NCBI GenBank assembly: GCA_036558305.1
Contig: DATBFX010000398.1
Span: forward strand, 1-5,549
Length of the DNA: 5,549 bases
Direction of reading: 5' to 3'
Source of the DNA: DATBFX01 sp036558305
GTDB lineage: Bacteria > Chloroflexota > Chloroflexia > Thermomicrobiales > UBA6265
Shown here in pieces: positions 4,313-5,549 of the stretch. The notes beneath the pieces were generated by a model that was given only the letters and a program-made list of their open reading frames with translations, ran no database searches and was not told the DNA's origin. Positions within the stretch are counted from its first letter, which is position 1. The number at the start of each line of letters is the position of its first letter. Made by a program: the position numbers and the translations under genes.

Positions 4313-4687
4313 ATGCAGGTCACAGGCATCGGCTGGCTCGGCACCCGCACCGACCGCTTCGCCGCGATGATCGACTTCGCGACCGACGTCCTCGGTCTTA
4401 CGCCGTCGGTCAACGCGCCCGATCTCGCCGTCTTCAAACTCCCGGACGGCGACGAATTCGAAGTCTTCGCCGCCCGCAACGACGACCTCCCCTTCCCGAA
4501 CGTCCCGGTCGCCGCCTTCCTCGTCCCCGACGTCGACCGGGCCCGCGCCGAGATGGAAGCCAAAGGCGCCCAGTTCGTCGGTCCTACCGCCTACCACGAC
4601 GCCTTCGCCTGGGCCTACTTCCGCGCCCCCGACGGCCACGTCTACGAGATTACGCACCGCCCCGATCACCAGGAGTCCCAACCGTGA
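4313..4687 (+). CDS. VOC superfamily (glyoxalase/bleomycin-resistance fold) protein
   Basis: The 124 residues fit a single-chain VOC protein made of two beta-alpha-beta-beta-beta modules. Seen: GIGWLGTRTDRFAAMIDFAT (5-24) and VLGLTP, DEFEVFA (47-53), then VAAFLVPDVDRARAEMEAKG (66-85) and FRAPDGHVYEITHRP (103-117). The family ends its second module with FxxPDGNxYEL, as here. Acids E50 and E112 lie where two of the four metal ligands usually are. The first-strand positions that normally carry His or Gln have Gly/Trp (7-8) and Ala (67-68), so metal binding may be weak or lost. ATG 4313 is preferred over GTG 4298 as GGAGGG (4300-4305) sits 7 nt before it. It overlaps the next start (GTGA, 4684-4687), so the two are translationally coupled. 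Substrate unknown: an enzyme or a ligand-binding resistance protein are both possible. Confidence 0.87.
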   Translation: MQVTGIGWLGTRTDRFAAMIDFATDVLGLTPSVNAPDLAVFKLPDGDEFEVFAARNDDLPFPNVPVAAFLVPDVDRARAEMEAKGAQFVGPTAYHDAFAWAYFRAPDGHVYEITHRPDHQESQP

Positions 4688-5502
4688 TCGCCGCCCCCGA
4701 TCTGCCCGCCACCTTCTCGCCATCACAGATCGCGGCTTACCTCGACCGCATCGGCTACGACGGTCCGGCCATGCCGACCGTCGAAACGCTGCACGGCGTC
4801 TACCGCGCCCACCTCTTCAACGTCCCCTTCGAAAACCTCGACATCCTCCCCCTCGGCCGCCCGCTCAACCTGGAACCCGCCGCCCTGTACGACAAGATCG
4901 TCACCCGCCACCGCGGTGGCTTCTGCTACGAGCTCAACGGTCTCCTCGGCACCGTCCTCCGCGACCTCGGCTACGACGTCACCGTCGTCTCCGTCCAATT
5001 CGTCCAGGCAGACGGCACCTTCAGCCCGCCCTTCGACCACATGGCCCTCCTCGTCACCGCTGCCGATTCGCCCCACCCCTGGCTCGTCGACGGCGGTGCC
5101 GGCCGCACCTCCACCGCCGCTCCCCTCCCGCTCATCGACGGCTTCTCGGAATTTCAACCCGGCGTCCAGCGCGCCTTTCGCCTCACCTTCCTCGGCGATC
5201 GCTGGCAACTCGACACCCAACACCCCGACGACGTTTGGACACCCGACTACGCCTTCCAACCGACCCCACGTACCCTCCCGGACTTCCTCGATCGCTGCCG
5301 CTACCAGGAACAGCACCCCGATTCTTACTTTCGCCAAGGCCCCCTCTGCTCCCTCGCCACCCCGAACGGCCGCGTCACCCTCAGCAAAAACCGCCTCATC
5401 ACCACCATCGCCGGCGAACGGGAGGAACGCCGAGTGCGGAACGAAGAAGTCCCCCGTCTGCTATGGGAGGCCTTCGGCATCGATCTGGAACACGGCCCGT
5501 AG
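4684..5502 (+). CDS. Arylamine N-acetyltransferase (NAT family)
   Basis: Transfers an acetyl group from acetyl-CoA to arylamines, hydrazines or similar amines by a ping-pong mechanism in the cytosol. The 272 residues match the bacterial NAT length. The triad is clear: C81 in RGGFCYELN, H119 in PFDHMALLV and D136 in LVDGGAG. FNVPFENLDI (45-54) and the LGRPL that follows are standard N-terminal family motifs; YFRQGPLCSLATPNGRVTLS marks the third domain. The stretch after the Asp is VDGGAGR rather than the common VDVGFGD, so the acceptor pocket may differ. GTG 4684 is chosen as AGGAG lies 8 nt upstream and the GTGA overlap couples it to the VOC gene. Its TAG stop is the start of the GGGGCG palindrome. 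Related enzymes in other bacteria act in drug resistance or natural-product assembly; the natural substrate here is unknown. Confidence 0.95.
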   Translation: MIAAPDLPATFSPSQIAAYLDRIGYDGPAMPTVETLHGVYRAHLFNVPFENLDILPLGRPLNLEPAALYDKIVTRHRGGFCYELNGLLGTVLRDLGYDVTVVSVQFVQADGTFSPPFDHMALLVTAADSPHPWLVDGGAGRTSTAAPLPLIDGFSEFQPGVQRAFRLTFLGDRWQLDTQHPDDVWTPDYAFQPTPRTLPDFLDRCRYQEQHPDSYFRQGPLCSLATPNGRVTLSKNRLITTIAGEREERRVRNEEVPRLLWEAFGIDLEHGP

Positions 5503-5524
5503 GGGCGGACCTCCGTGTCCGCCC
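5503..5524 (+). terminator. GC-rich hairpin after the N-acetyltransferase gene
   Basis: GGGCGGAC (5503-5510) and GTCCGCCC (5517-5524) form an exact 8-bp stem around CTCCGT. It starts directly at the TAG stop (5500-5502). No U-tract follows, so it is either a non-canonical terminator or a dispersed REP-like palindrome; short TAGGGGCG...CGCCC palindromes are common in several high-GC genomes, from general knowledge. Confidence 0.55.
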
Positions 5525-5549
5525 GGCTGGAGGGCACGAACGCCGCCTG

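Noticed and set aside
4193..5337. Minus-strand open frames opposite the VOC and NAT genes
   Set aside because: Gly/Val/Glu-rich antisense translations; the + strand holds complete motifs of known families and good ribosome sites.
1..5549. tRNA, rRNA or riboswitch
   Set aside because: No cloverleaf, rRNA or known riboswitch core was recognised by eye in any gap; all gaps are under 175 bases.

Overview
This is a GC-rich bacterial window with compact genes, mixed ATG/GTG starts, Shine-Dalgarno sites and short tandem repeats between genes. The gene mix (Uma2-type nuclease, 3-hydroxyacyl-CoA dehydrogenase, COG2345/SufR-like regulator, FMN-binding split barrel, VOC protein, arylamine N-acetyltransferase) together with the intergenic heptamer/octamer repeats would fit a Chloroflexota-like (Thermomicrobia-type) genome. 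That is an inference of low confidence; no rRNA or other taxonomic marker is present. The + strand is C-rich almost throughout, whichever way the genes run: + genes favour codons ending in C and the dehydrogenase on the - strand favours codons ending in G. This suggests strong replication-strand skew, with the - strand as the likely leading strand.

Layout. A - strand gene enters at the left edge (1-70; only its N-terminus is visible). Next come two overlapping - strand genes: an HAD-type dehydrogenase (start 1632, end 814) followed by a Uma2 family protein (830-240). A short divergent intergenic region (1633-1767) carries a heptamer repeat and a perfect 19-bp palindrome between possible promoters. 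A + strand gene of unknown function with a Pro/Glu-rich linker (1768-2523) then runs head-on into a - strand SufR-like regulator (3319-2633). Their shared 3' region is a composite repeat element. The regulator is divergent from a + strand gene row: an 80-aa CxxC protein (3491-3733), an FMN-binding PPOX-type protein (3738-4181), a VOC protein (4313-4687) and an arylamine N-acetyltransferase (4684-5502, overlapping the VOC stop). The divergent promoter region (about 3371-3440) is AT-rich and contains inverted repeats over both candidate -35 boxes.

How it may work together. The regulator has a winged-helix N-terminus and three C-terminal cysteines spaced as in SufR-type Fe-S sensors. With the AT-rich operator-like site it plausibly controls itself and the redox/xenobiotic-flavoured + strand row. 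This is inferred from position only.

Most unusual. Two intergenic elements (about 2508-2653 and 4181-4294) share one architecture. Each has tandem heptamers, then AGAGACGG plus tandem RCAGACGG octamers, then a spacer, then the same heptamers inverted. The heptamer differs between the two elements (AGCCGGK versus AGTCGTC) while the octamer core is the same. The first element supplies the last codons and the stop codon of both converging genes, so both proteins end in Ala-Gly-Ser-Arg. The second forms a perfect 23-bp inverted repeat inside the gene row. Other simple repeats lie at 780-819 and 1673-1693. GC-rich palindromes follow the stop codons of the Uma2 and N-acetyltransferase genes.
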